Source: an uncultured Porphyromonadaceae bacterium (lineage in GTDB: Bacteria > Bacteroidota > Bacteroidia > Bacteroidales > Muribaculaceae). From it: a stretch of 12,542 bases of DNA. Of the stretch, positions 1 through 6,168 are shown piece after piece; the stretch's first letter is position 1; every line of letters begins with the position of its first letter. A model generated the notes under the pieces. It was not told the origin of the DNA. It worked only from the letters and a program-made list of their open reading frames with translations, and searched no databases. The DNA lies in NCBI GenBank assembly GCA_905193485.1, contig CAJJOX010000042.1, positions 1-12,542 of the forward strand. The letters run 5' to 3'. Made by a program: the position numbers and the translations under genes.

Positions 1-332
1 GTTATCTGTCATCCCAGATTGCCGGTATGCCCGGCCGTAGGCATATTGTTATAGGGTTTGTGGGCGACAAGGATGTCAGGGAGATCGTGAGGGAAATCGC
101 GCGGTACAATGCCGACGCACTGTTTTATCTCACCGCTCCTTCGTGTCATCGACGGTTGCCCGAAAATGATCTGCAGACGATAGTCAGAGGTGAGGGTCTT
201 GACGGCTTGTCGTTTGCGACAGTGGATGAAGCCTACAGAAAAGCCCTTGCCGATTCGGGCAAGGGCGATTCGATATTCGTAGGCGGGAGCAATTATGTGG
301 TTGGTGAATTGCTCGCGGCGTTGGAATTCTGA
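1..332 (+). CDS. folC: FolC, folylpolyglutamate synthase/dihydrofolate synthase, C-terminal part (5' end outside window)
   Basis: This is the last 110 codons of a gene that enters from the left; the frame is open from base 3 and ends at the TGA at 330-332. FolC adds glutamate to dihydropteroate or folate in the cytoplasm, using ATP. The fragment has the features of the C-terminal Mur-ligase-type domain: HIVIGFVGDKDV, matching the family's 'hlVfG...DKD' strand, then a YLTAPSCHRRLP segment and a closing GSNYVVGELLAAL that matches the family's 'GS.y.vge' end. The Met at base 27 is internal and not a start. The gene ends 7 bases from the stop of ridA on the other strand. The ATP-binding and substrate residues lie outside the window, so the call rests on the C-terminal domain. 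MurC-F ligases were considered, but the DKD and GSNYVVGE signatures favour FolC. Confidence 0.85.
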   Translation, partial: YLSSQIAGMPGRRHIVIGFVGDKDVREIVREIARYNADALFYLTAPSCHRRLPENDLQTIVRGEGLDGLSFATVDEAYRKALADSGKGDSIFVGGSNYVVGELLAALEF

Positions 333-339
333 ACTTATT

Positions 340-714
340 TTATTTCGAAGCGATGGTTTCTATTTCCACAAGCACCTGTTTGGGCAATTCTTTTACAGCC
401 ACGGCAGACCGGGCGGGGAACGGAGCTGTAAAATTGGCGGCATAAACTTCGTTCATTGGTGTGAACAGTGACATGTCGGCTAAAAAAACGGTGGTTTTTA
501 CGACGTTGTCCATTGTCATGCCGGCTTCCGCAAGAATCGCTTTGATGTTGGCGATTGATTGTTCGGTCTGGGCGGTTATTCCCTCAGGAATCTCTCCGGT
601 GGCGGGATTCACAGGAATTTGGCCGGATATGAAAAGCATGTCGCCTACGGCGATAGCCTGACTGTAAGGGCCGATTGCGCCCGGTGCTTTTGTTGTTGCG
701 ATTTGTTTTTTCAT
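340..714 (-). CDS. ridA: RidA family enamine/imine deaminase
   Basis: A 124-residue protein of full family length. RidA hydrolyses reactive enamine/imine intermediates such as 2-aminoacrylate, made by PLP enzymes, to keto acids and ammonia; it works as a cytoplasmic trimer. Visible signatures: GAIGPYSQA near residues 12-20, LFISGQIPVNPATGEIP at 27-43, the conserved Arg102 in PARSAVAV that binds the substrate carboxylate, and the closing VEIETIA. The ATG at 714 gives the normal N-terminus. It lies 40 bases downstream of the BrkB-family gene on the same strand with no promoter-like TAnnTTTG between, so the two are probably co-transcribed. Its 3' end converges on folC with a 7-base gap. The family is certain; the physiological substrate is not visible from sequence. 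Confidence 0.95.
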   Translation of the reverse strand: MKKQIATTKAPGAIGPYSQAIAVGDMLFISGQIPVNPATGEIPEGITAQTEQSIANIKAILAEAGMTMDNVVKTTVFLADMSLFTPMNEVYAANFTAPFPARSAVAVKELPKQVLVEIETIASK

Positions 715-754
715 GTTAGCTTATATTGAAGTTGGGTTGTAGTCTGTTTGGAGA

Positions 755-2110
755 TCATATGTCTAAGTCGATAAGCTTCTTCGAATCGCCCATATCGCGG
801 GCCGCTTCGTCAATTTTGTCGATTATTTTGTTTACACTTCGGTATTTGACCGCAAATTTAGGAATAAAATCGGAACTGCCATAAGTTTCGAGCCTGTCGA
901 TGAGGTTGCCTACCGTGAGATTGCTGATGTCTATGGCCGGCTGAAGCGGACGTTCGTTTTGTTCCTTGCCCGGAGTGTCGACAAAATTAACGAGATTCAT
1001 TTCTTTCAGCCGTTCGACCTCGGGTGCAATCAGATTTACCGGCAGCTTGTAGTGTGCGGCAAGTTGGCTTATGGTCATCGATGGCATACCTTTTTCAAAA
1101 CGGATGGCAATGATTGCCATTACGGCGACGGTGGTGCGTCGACGATAAGATGGAGAGATGCTGTTTATATTGTTGCCAAAATTATATTCCGAGATGTTTT
1201 GCATGGCATAACAGAGCACTCCGCCAATGAGTGTGAAAAGCCACACGAGTTGCATCCAGATTAAGAACAGCGGCAGAAAAGAAAAGCTGCCATAGATGGC
1301 ATTGTATTTTGCCACATAAAGCTGACCGCTGATAAAGAGCCATTGGAGCACCTGCACAGATGTCCCGACAAGTATGCCCGGAATTATGGCGTTTTTGAAT
1401 CTTACCTTGGTATTGGGAAGGAGGATGTATGTGCCTGCAAAGAAAAGCCAGGTGAGCATAAGCCCGACAGTGTCAAACAACACTTCGATTGCCGGTTGCA
1501 TAAAGCTATAGGGCAATAGACGGGAAAGGGAAGTGCTCATGAAAATCGATATGCCGCTGGAGCAGGCAAGAAGTATCGGGAGCACAATGAGTATGGCGAG
1601 GTAGTCGGTTGTCATGCGCCATATCGACCGGCCGTTGGGCACTTGCCAGATGTCATTGAAAGTCAGCTCGATGTTTCGGAGCAATGATATGAGTGTCCAG
1701 AACAATAACAGAATGCCGACACCGACAAATATGCCGCCCGATGCCTGGTTTAGATAAGAATCGACAAATCCGAATGCGGTGCGGAGTAGCTGAGCCTGCG
1801 ATGGCAGATGGTTGATCAGTTGATCCATGAGCATCTGTTGCAGTCCGAATCCTCGGCCGATGGCACATACGAGCGCCAGTGCCGGCACGATTGCAAGGAG
1901 CGTGCGAAATGTCATGGCGCATGCTTTTGTCTGAAGATCACCATTCAGAAATGAGCGTGTCGACAGATTGATGACTTTGATCACATTGACCTTCCAGTCG
2001 GAACGGGTGTCGTTCCACACATCGTTCTGGCAATAACTTATGAAGCGTCGGGTTTTACGCAATATATGCTTCGATCGGATTTTAATTCTGGTCAAAATAT
2101 GCTTTTTCAT
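755..2110 (-). CDS. YihY/BrkB family inner-membrane protein with C-terminal cytosolic extension
   Basis: A 451-residue polytopic membrane protein. Hydrophobic segments lie at about 70-88, 126-146, 170-190, 207-231, 241-262 and 275-300, the six-helix layout of the YihY/BrkB (formerly 'RNase BN') family. The family hallmark is present near 270-300: YNAIYGSFSFLPLFLIWMQ followed by the last helix. The N-terminal 65 residues are basic and probably cytoplasmic. After the sixth helix comes a soluble region of about 130 residues; its 343-378 part (TISQLAAHYKLPVNLIAPEV onward) looks like a winged-helix fold. The old RNase BN assignment for this family was an error, since that activity belongs to RNase Z, so no nuclease function is implied. 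Transport or envelope roles have been proposed but the function is unknown. It has its own -7 promoter box at 2197-2204, and ridA follows it. Confidence 0.9.
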   Translation of the reverse strand: MKKHILTRIKIRSKHILRKTRRFISYCQNDVWNDTRSDWKVNVIKVINLSTRSFLNGDLQTKACAMTFRTLLAIVPALALVCAIGRGFGLQQMLMDQLINHLPSQAQLLRTAFGFVDSYLNQASGGIFVGVGILLLFWTLISLLRNIELTFNDIWQVPNGRSIWRMTTDYLAILIVLPILLACSSGISIFMSTSLSRLLPYSFMQPAIEVLFDTVGLMLTWLFFAGTYILLPNTKVRFKNAIIPGILVGTSVQVLQWLFISGQLYVAKYNAIYGSFSFLPLFLIWMQLVWLFTLIGGVLCYAMQNISEYNFGNNINSISPSYRRRTTVAVMAIIAIRFEKGMPSMTISQLAAHYKLPVNLIAPEVERLKEMNLVNFVDTPGKEQNERPLQPAIDISNLTVGNLIDRLETYGSSDFIPKFAVKYRSVNKIIDKIDEAARDMGDSKKLIDLDI

Positions 2111-2196
2111 TGTCGGGCTGGCGGGATGTTGCTTCTGTTGTTTGTCAGTGTGATATTGTGCTGACGCAGTTAACGTATTTTCTTATCTTCTTAATG

Positions 2197-2204
2197 CAAA
2201 AATA
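2197..2204 (-). promoter_or_regulatory. Predicted promoter (-7 box) of the BrkB-family gene
   Basis: Read on the minus strand the bases are TATTTTTG, a full match to the Bacteroidota -7 element TAnnTTTG. Transcription would start near 2191, about 80 bases before the ATG at 2110. It lies just downstream of the rpsO terminator, which supports a separate transcription unit. No TTTG-like -33 element stands at the expected distance, so the promoter may be weak or factor-dependent. Confidence 0.55.
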
Positions 2205-2250
2205 GCAAAAAAGTTTTAGTCCGGCGCTGGCTGATCATGGCTTGTAACCA

Positions 2251-2285
2251 TAAAAACAGAGGGCTGCGCCGAATCGACGCAGCCC
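2251..2285 (-). terminator. Intrinsic terminator after rpsO
   Basis: An 8-bp perfect GC-rich stem, GGGCTGCG at 2261-2268 pairing with CGCAGCCC at 2278-2285, encloses a 9-base loop. On the minus strand it is followed after three to four bases by a run of five T (A run at 2252-2256). It starts 33 bases past the rpsO stop. The geometry fits a Rho-independent terminator for leftward transcription. Confidence 0.75.
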
Positions 2286-2318
2286 AAATGTTGTAATCGT
2301 CAAGTAGACCCTGCTGGA

Positions 2319-2594
2319 TTACTTTCTGATACCAAGCTCTTTCTGAGCGATGATGGCACGGTAGCGGTTGATGTCTTTGCGGATCAGATAATCCAACAGA
2401 CGACGACGCTTGCCTACCAACGCTTTCAGAGCGCGTGCAGTGGTATAATCTTTGTGATTTGACTTGAGGTGCTCAGTCAAATGAGCAATACGGACTGAGA
2501 ATAATGCAATCTGTGCTTCAGGTGAGCCAGTGTCAGTCTTGCCCTTACCGTATTTCTCGAAGATTTCTACTTTTTCGTCAGAATTCAAATGCAT
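2319..2594 (-). CDS. rpsO: 30S ribosomal protein S15
   Basis: A 91-residue protein, the usual S15 length (about 89). S15 is a primary binder of 16S rRNA in the central domain and helps build the 30S platform. Family signatures are clear: GSPEAQIALFSVRIAHLTEHL at 23-43, then a KDYTTARALKALVGKRRRLLDYL stretch at 48-70, and the closing INRYRAII with a basic tail. The ATG at 2594 gives the expected MHLNSDEK start. The gene is a single-gene unit: it has a TAnnTTTG promoter at 2656-2663, a short leader with a 5' hairpin, and its own terminator at 2251-2285. Autoregulation of rpsO through mRNA structure is known in several bacteria; whether it happens here is inference. Confidence 0.98.
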   Translation of the reverse strand: MHLNSDEKVEIFEKYGKGKTDTGSPEAQIALFSVRIAHLTEHLKSNHKDYTTARALKALVGKRRRLLDYLIRKDINRYRAIIAQKELGIRK

Positions 2595-2632
2595 TCTTGG
2601 AAAATTTAAGTGTTAATAAAATGGGTTTATGT

Positions 2633-2649
2633 GATTGCTTATCGCAATC
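2633..2649 (-). promoter_or_regulatory. Leader hairpin at the 5' end of the rpsO transcript
   Basis: On the minus strand GATTGC, GATAA, GCAATC form a perfect 6-bp stem with a five-base GATAA loop. It begins at about the predicted transcription start (near 2650) and ends 38 bases before the rpsO start codon. The position suggests either a 5' stabilising stem-loop or part of an S15-binding autoregulatory leader. The pairing is seen directly; the role is inferred. Confidence 0.45.
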
Positions 2650-2655
2650 GGGGTA

Positions 2656-2688
2656 CAAAATTAGTGATTTATATTTAATAAACGGCAA
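2656..2688 (-). promoter_or_regulatory. Predicted rpsO promoter
   Basis: On the minus strand TAATTTTG at 2656-2663 matches the Bacteroidota -7 consensus exactly. A TTG at 2686-2688 lies 22 bases upstream and could act as the -33 element, though the spacing is slightly long. The predicted start of transcription is near 2650, giving a leader of about 56 bases before the ATG at 2594. Confidence 0.65.
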
Positions 2689-2821
2689 TCAGGACGAAAT
2701 TTTTTCACAAATGTGTTGCTGTTTTCAATTCTTTTTGAACTGCAGTCTGTTGGTTGCAACTATTCTTGATCTGGAAACTGAAGCCTGATTAGACGGATTC
2801 ATCACACTTTGTTTTCGGCAA

Positions 2822-3157
2822 TCAGTCAAGATTGAGTTTTTCTTTTGACGGGTTGCGGAAATGGATTTTATGCTCGATATATTCCTGTGTGGCGATGAGG
2901 GTCGGTTTGGGAAGCTTTTCGTAATACCGCGAAATTTCAATCTGTTCGCGATTCTCGGATATCTCTTCAAGATTGTCGTTGAGCGAGGCGAATTCTTGAA
3001 GTTTCTTTTCGAGATCGTGTTTCATCTCGCCGGCAATCTGATTGGCGCGTTTGGCTATGATGCAGACTGTTTCGTAAACGTTGCCGGTGTCTTCCGAGAG
3101 TTCAATCATGTCGCGGGTGACGGTGTTGAGCGGTGCGTTGGTTTTTTTGTAATCCAT
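2822..3157 (-). CDS. rpoZ: RNA polymerase omega subunit, Bacteroidota type
   Basis: A 111-residue protein of the Rpb6/omega family in its longer Bacteroidota form. Omega binds the beta' subunit and aids assembly and stability of RNA polymerase. Visible features: the N-terminal MDYKKTNAPLNTVTRDMIEL, the conserved NVYETVCIIAKRANQIAGEM stretch at 26-45 that corresponds to the omega core (ALIAGKRARQI-like in other phyla), and a C-terminal segment with EQIEISRYYEKLPKPTLIAT typical of the phylum. It starts 62 bases downstream of bamD on the same strand with no promoter box between, so a bamD-rpoZ operon is likely. About 228 bases separate it from rpsO. No strong terminator is visible after its stop; readthrough into rpsO is possible. 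Confidence 0.93.
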   Translation of the reverse strand: MDYKKTNAPLNTVTRDMIELSEDTGNVYETVCIIAKRANQIAGEMKHDLEKKLQEFASLNDNLEEISENREQIEISRYYEKLPKPTLIATQEYIEHKIHFRNPSKEKLNLD

Positions 3158-3219
3158 ACCTTTTTTGAAATATATGTGATTTTGATTATTCTGTCGTTGC
3201 TTTTATGCTGAGGTATCTC

Positions 3220-4020
3220 TCATTCCTCTACATGCTTTTGTGCGATTCTGAAGATGTTGTCGGCTTCTTTGCGGTTGGGACTGTCGGGATAGTTGTTGAC
3301 AAAGGAATAATATTCGTCAATGACAGTGCGGAAGCGGTCGGCTTTCTTTTCTTCCACGCTTTGTGAGGCTTCCTGATAACGGGCCTTGAGCACAAGCATT
3401 TCGAGATCCTCTTTATAGCGTGAATACGGGTAGGTCTTTATGGCGTTTTTGGCCACTATGACAGCCGATTCATAGTTGTTGCCCATATAATTGCCGAGAT
3501 TATAATATAGTTGGGCATTCTGGAGCTCTTTGAGCGTAAGCTTGTCCTGAAGTTCGAAAATGGCATTCTGGGCAATGCTTATCTTGTCGCTTTTAGGATA
3601 GTAGTCGAGAAATGACTGAAGCTCTTCTATCGCTTTTATGGTGCCACTCTGGTCAAGCTGTGTTTCGGGCGAATCAAGATAATAACCATATCCGCAATAG
3701 AAACGGGCAAGCTCGGTGTATTTACCCTTAGGGTAGCGGGTGTAATAGGTCTTGAAATATGCTCCGGAGTTGGTGTAGTCTTTGTTTTCGTAATGGCTGA
3801 GGGCAAGGAGATAGAGGGCGTCCTCTGCCTTCTCCGAACCCTTGAATACGGTGACTATGTCGGTAAGGATCGTGGCGGCCTGTACGTATTTCTTGTTCTC
3901 AAAGGCGCGTTTGGCGAAGTCGAGTTTATAATTGTAGTCGGTGCTTTTTTGCGCCTTCTGATATTCGCCACAGGCTGTGAGCATAAAGGCGGCAAGTATG
4001 ACTATTGAGATTCTACGCAT
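3220..4020 (-). CDS. bamD: BamD, outer-membrane assembly lipoprotein
   Basis: A 266-residue lipoprotein of the BAM complex, which folds beta-barrel proteins into the outer membrane. From the chosen ATG at 4020 it has a lipoprotein signal peptide with lipobox LTAC (Cys17), then TPR-like helical repeats: YNYKLDFAKRAFENKKYVQA, the following ALSHYENKDYTNSGAYFKTY and PKGKYTELARFYCGYGYYLD sections, and SRYKEDLEMLVLKARYQEA near 185-205. These match the BamD/ComL family, and length fits. The frame stays open to 4161, but that longer form would bury the lipobox behind 47 extra residues and would begin upstream of the predicted promoter box at 4066-4073, so 4020 is the better start. rpoZ follows 62 bases downstream. 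Confidence 0.92.
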   Translation of the reverse strand: MRRISIVILAAFMLTACGEYQKAQKSTDYNYKLDFAKRAFENKKYVQAATILTDIVTVFKGSEKAEDALYLLALSHYENKDYTNSGAYFKTYYTRYPKGKYTELARFYCGYGYYLDSPETQLDQSGTIKAIEELQSFLDYYPKSDKISIAQNAIFELQDKLTLKELQNAQLYYNLGNYMGNNYESAVIVAKNAIKTYPYSRYKEDLEMLVLKARYQEASQSVEEKKADRFRTVIDEYYSFVNNYPDSPNRKEADNIFRIAQKHVEE

Positions 4021-4065
4021 CTGAATTGTTGTTGGTGTTAATGGTCGGATGACGTTATTAGCATG

Positions 4066-4073
4066 CAAAGTTA
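4066..4073 (-). promoter_or_regulatory. Predicted bamD-rpoZ promoter (-7 box)
   Basis: The minus strand reads TAACTTTG, an exact TAnnTTTG match. Transcription would start near 4060, leaving a leader of about 40 bases before the ATG at 4020. It supports the short BamD start. No clear -33 TTTG is present. Confidence 0.6.
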
Positions 4074-4145
4074 CAAAAAAAATGCTTTGCGTCGGTTCTT
4101 TTGTCATAAAAAATGCAAAGGAGGAGTTTTTACGGTAAAAATAGC

Positions 4146-4153
4146 TAAATTTG
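4146..4153 (+). promoter_or_regulatory. Predicted promoter (-7 box) of the PASTA gene
   Basis: TAAATTTG matches TAnnTTTG exactly. Transcription would start near 4159, about 17 bases before the ATG at 4176. No TTTG is found about 20 bases upstream. It is divergent from the bamD box at 4066-4073, with 72 bases between the two boxes. Confidence 0.6.
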
Positions 4154-4175
4154 CACGACATTAATAATATTAGAG

Positions 4176-4892
4176 ATGCTATCTGACGCTAACGATAATA
4201 AAAAGAAAATGAAGCCTCTCCCTTTCTGGGCCAAGGTATTGATCAACTGTGGCCTGATGGTCGCGGGCGCGATATTTATTTTTTGGTTGTCGACTTATTT
4301 CCTTGATTTCTGGACGCATCACGGCGCGTCGGTTATGGTGCCCGATGTGAAGGGTATGCATTACGATAGGGCTTGTGAGCTGCTCCAGACACAGGATTTT
4401 GAGGTGGTGCTTCAGGATTCGGTTTATGAGGACGGTGTGGCTCCCGGAACTGTGGTTGACCAGAACCCCACTGATTCGACCAATGTCAAGCCGGGTCGCG
4501 TGATTTATCTCACAGTCAACGCATTTTATCCGCGGACGGTGATGCTTCCAGTGCTGACGGATATATCTGTCCGTCAGGCGCGCACTACTCTTGAGGGGTT
4601 GGGCGTCAAGAACATCGCGATCCGTGAGGTCGAGTCGGAGTTCAGGGATCTCGTGTTTGGAGTTTATTATAACGGCCGGCGTGTGACTCCCGGTACGCGC
4701 GTTCCTCTTACCGCTAAAATCGTGCTTGAGGTCGGTGCTGGTATTCCCGATGAATTGATTTCCGTTGATTCTGTTCCGGAGATTGACTCCTTGGGGATGA
4801 CCCCATCCGGCGTAGAACCTTCATCCGTAGCGAGCCCTGCCACGGAGCCTGTATCCCACACCGGGCATGACGACCCCGATATGTTTGACTGA
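4176..4892 (+). CDS. PASTA-domain membrane protein
   Basis: A 238-residue protein with a short, basic cytoplasmic N-terminus, one transmembrane segment at about 21-43, and two PASTA domains facing the periplasm: the first at about 53-116 (VPDVKGMHYDRACELLQ, then VAPGTVVDQNPTDSTNVKPG), the second at about 121-188. The last 50 residues are Ser/Pro/acid-rich and probably disordered. PASTA domains bind muropeptides or beta-lactams in some Gram-positive kinases and penicillin-binding proteins; here no kinase or transpeptidase domain is attached, so the role is unknown and probably lies in the cell envelope. A later in-frame Met at 4209 would shorten the N-terminus by 11 residues without touching the membrane segment. 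The RluD-type gene follows after 9 bases, so the two are likely co-transcribed. Confidence 0.88.
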   Translation: MLSDANDNKKKMKPLPFWAKVLINCGLMVAGAIFIFWLSTYFLDFWTHHGASVMVPDVKGMHYDRACELLQTQDFEVVLQDSVYEDGVAPGTVVDQNPTDSTNVKPGRVIYLTVNAFYPRTVMLPVLTDISVRQARTTLEGLGVKNIAIREVESEFRDLVFGVYYNGRRVTPGTRVPLTAKIVLEVGAGIPDELISVDSVPEIDSLGMTPSGVEPSSVASPATEPVSHTGHDDPDMFD

Positions 4893-4901
4893 CAAGGACT
4901 G

Positions 4902-5969
4902 ATGGCGATGTCTGAGGAAGAAGAATTGGATGAAGATCTTGATGTGTGCGACGAAGCACCCACTGAGAGTGGCTCCGGAATGTATGAGCATTTCCGATTT
5001 GTCGCCGATAAGGGTCAGCAATTGCTCCGGGTGGATAAATTTCTCGTGGCACGGCTTGAGAAATCGTCACGCAACCGTGTTCAGCAAGCCGCTGATGCCG
5101 GCTGCATACTGGTCAATGGCCGCCCGGTCAAGTCAAACTATCGTGTGAAACCGCTTGACGTGGTCAGCGTCGTGATGGATCGTCCCCGCTATGAGTTTGA
5201 GGTCGTGGCCGAGGATATTCCGCTCGATATTGTTTATGAGGATGCAGAAGTGCTTGTGGTGAATAAGCCCGCGGGGCTTGTGGTGCATCCCGGGCATGGA
5301 AACTATAGCGGCACTCTGGTCAATGCGCTTGCGTGGCATTTCAAAGACAACCCCGACTACGATGTAAATGACCCGCGCATGGGGCTTGTGCATCGTATCG
5401 ACAAAGATACCTCCGGCCTGCTTGTTGTGGCTAAGACGCCGGATGCTAAGACTAATCTTGGCCGTCAGTTCTTTGAAAAGACTACGCGTCGCGAGTATGT
5501 AGCCGTTGTGTGGGGAGTCCCTGACCCGCCTGTCGGTGTTATTGTAGGGCATGTGGGGCGAAATCCGAAAGATCGGCTTCAAATGGCTGTGTTTCCCGAC
5601 GGTTCGCAGGGCAAGCATGCAGTCACGCACTATGAGGTGCTGGAAAATCTCGGCTATGTGTCAGTGGTGCGCTGTCGCCTCGAAACCGGTCGCACTCATC
5701 AGATACGCGTGCACATGAAGCATATCGGACATCCTTTGTTGGCTGATGCGCGCTATGGAGGCGATGAGATTCTTCGGGGAGAGCGTACGGCCAAATACCG
5801 TCAGTTTGTTGAAAACTGTTTTAAAATATGTCCGCGTCAGGCGCTACATGCACGAACGCTTGGCTTTGTGCATCCGGTCACCGGCCGTGAGATGTTTTTC
5901 ACATCGGAGATCCCCGCCGATATGACGGCTATGATCGAAAGATGGCGCGTGTATGATGCATCGCATTGA
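4902..5969 (+). CDS. rluD: RluA/RluD family 23S rRNA pseudouridine synthase
   Basis: A 355-residue protein that isomerises uridine to pseudouridine in 23S rRNA. After an acidic tail of about 28 residues comes an S4 RNA-binding domain at about 41-90 (LRVDKFLVARLEKSSRNRVQ, VNGRPVKSNYRV), then the catalytic domain with GLVHRIDKDTSGLLVVAKT at 161-179. Asp167 in HRID is the expected catalytic residue. Further family motifs are NKPAGLVVHPG at 121-131 and RLETGRTHQIRVHMKHIGHP at 259-278. The S4 domain plus HRIDKDTSG points to RluD (helix 69 positions 1911/1915/1917 in E. coli) rather than RluA, but the exact target cannot be proved from sequence. Either ATG, 4902 or 4908, could be the start; the difference is two residues. 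It is 9 bases after the PASTA gene. Confidence 0.92.
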   Translation: MAMSEEEELDEDLDVCDEAPTESGSGMYEHFRFVADKGQQLLRVDKFLVARLEKSSRNRVQQAADAGCILVNGRPVKSNYRVKPLDVVSVVMDRPRYEFEVVAEDIPLDIVYEDAEVLVVNKPAGLVVHPGHGNYSGTLVNALAWHFKDNPDYDVNDPRMGLVHRIDKDTSGLLVVAKTPDAKTNLGRQFFEKTTRREYVAVVWGVPDPPVGVIVGHVGRNPKDRLQMAVFPDGSQGKHAVTHYEVLENLGYVSVVRCRLETGRTHQIRVHMKHIGHPLLADARYGGDEILRGERTAKYRQFVENCFKICPRQALHARTLGFVHPVTGREMFFTSEIPADMTAMIERWRVYDASH

Positions 5970-6066
5970 ACCTTCATGAAATTCGAGGCGATAAACCGGG
6001 CTCAGGCTGCTGTGCTGGCCAATTTGTAGCCTAAGCGTGAAAATATTCTAAGATTATCCATCTGGG

Positions 6067-6098
6067 TTTGGATTGTTGGAAATAAAAGAGTAATTTTG
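6067..6098 (+). promoter_or_regulatory. Strong predicted promoter of the acyltransferase operon
   Basis: TTTG at 6067-6070, 20 bases, then TAATTTTG at 6091-6098: both elements of the Bacteroidota housekeeping promoter (TTTG, about 19-21, TAnnTTTG) match exactly. Transcription would start near 6104, giving a leader of about 65 bases. The leader contains a weak interrupted hairpin (GTTGC at 6121-6125 with GCAAC at 6147-6151, and GCC 6127-6129 with GGC 6139-6141). This is the best promoter in the window and marks the break between the rluD unit and the next operon. Confidence 0.75.
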
Positions 6099-6168
6099 AT
6101 GAAAATTCAGTATATGGGTTGTTGCGGCCTTTTTGCATGGCGAGCGGCAACTGTTTAGTTTATGTGAT

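Noticed and set aside
755..2110. Ribonuclease BN
   Set aside because: The family name is historical; the protein is a polytopic membrane protein with no nuclease motif.
2233..2249. Short inverted repeat ATGG...CCAT followed by A residues near the rpsO terminator
   Set aside because: The stem is only 4 bp and is weaker than the adjacent GC-rich terminator; likely chance.
2504..2788. 94-codon open frame crossing the rpsO promoter
   Set aside because: It overlaps the S15 start, leader and promoter on the other strand and its product resembles no family I know.
2861..3211. Hydrophobic 116-codon open frame antisense to rpoZ
   Set aside because: The Phe/Val-rich look is produced by reverse reading of the Glu/Lys/Asn-rich omega sequence.
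4021..4161. Upstream extension of BamD to an ATG at 4161
   Set aside because: It would place 47 residues before a clear lipoprotein signal peptide and start upstream of the promoter box at 4066-4073.
5133..5630. 165-codon open frame antisense to the pseudouridine synthase
   Set aside because: It lies wholly inside a confidently identified gene, its product is His/Arg-rich like a reverse-frame shadow, and it has no recognisable domain.
6133..6168. TTG start for the acyltransferase
   Set aside because: The extra 12 residues show no family similarity, and the ATG at 6169 gives a natural N-terminus and a normal leader.
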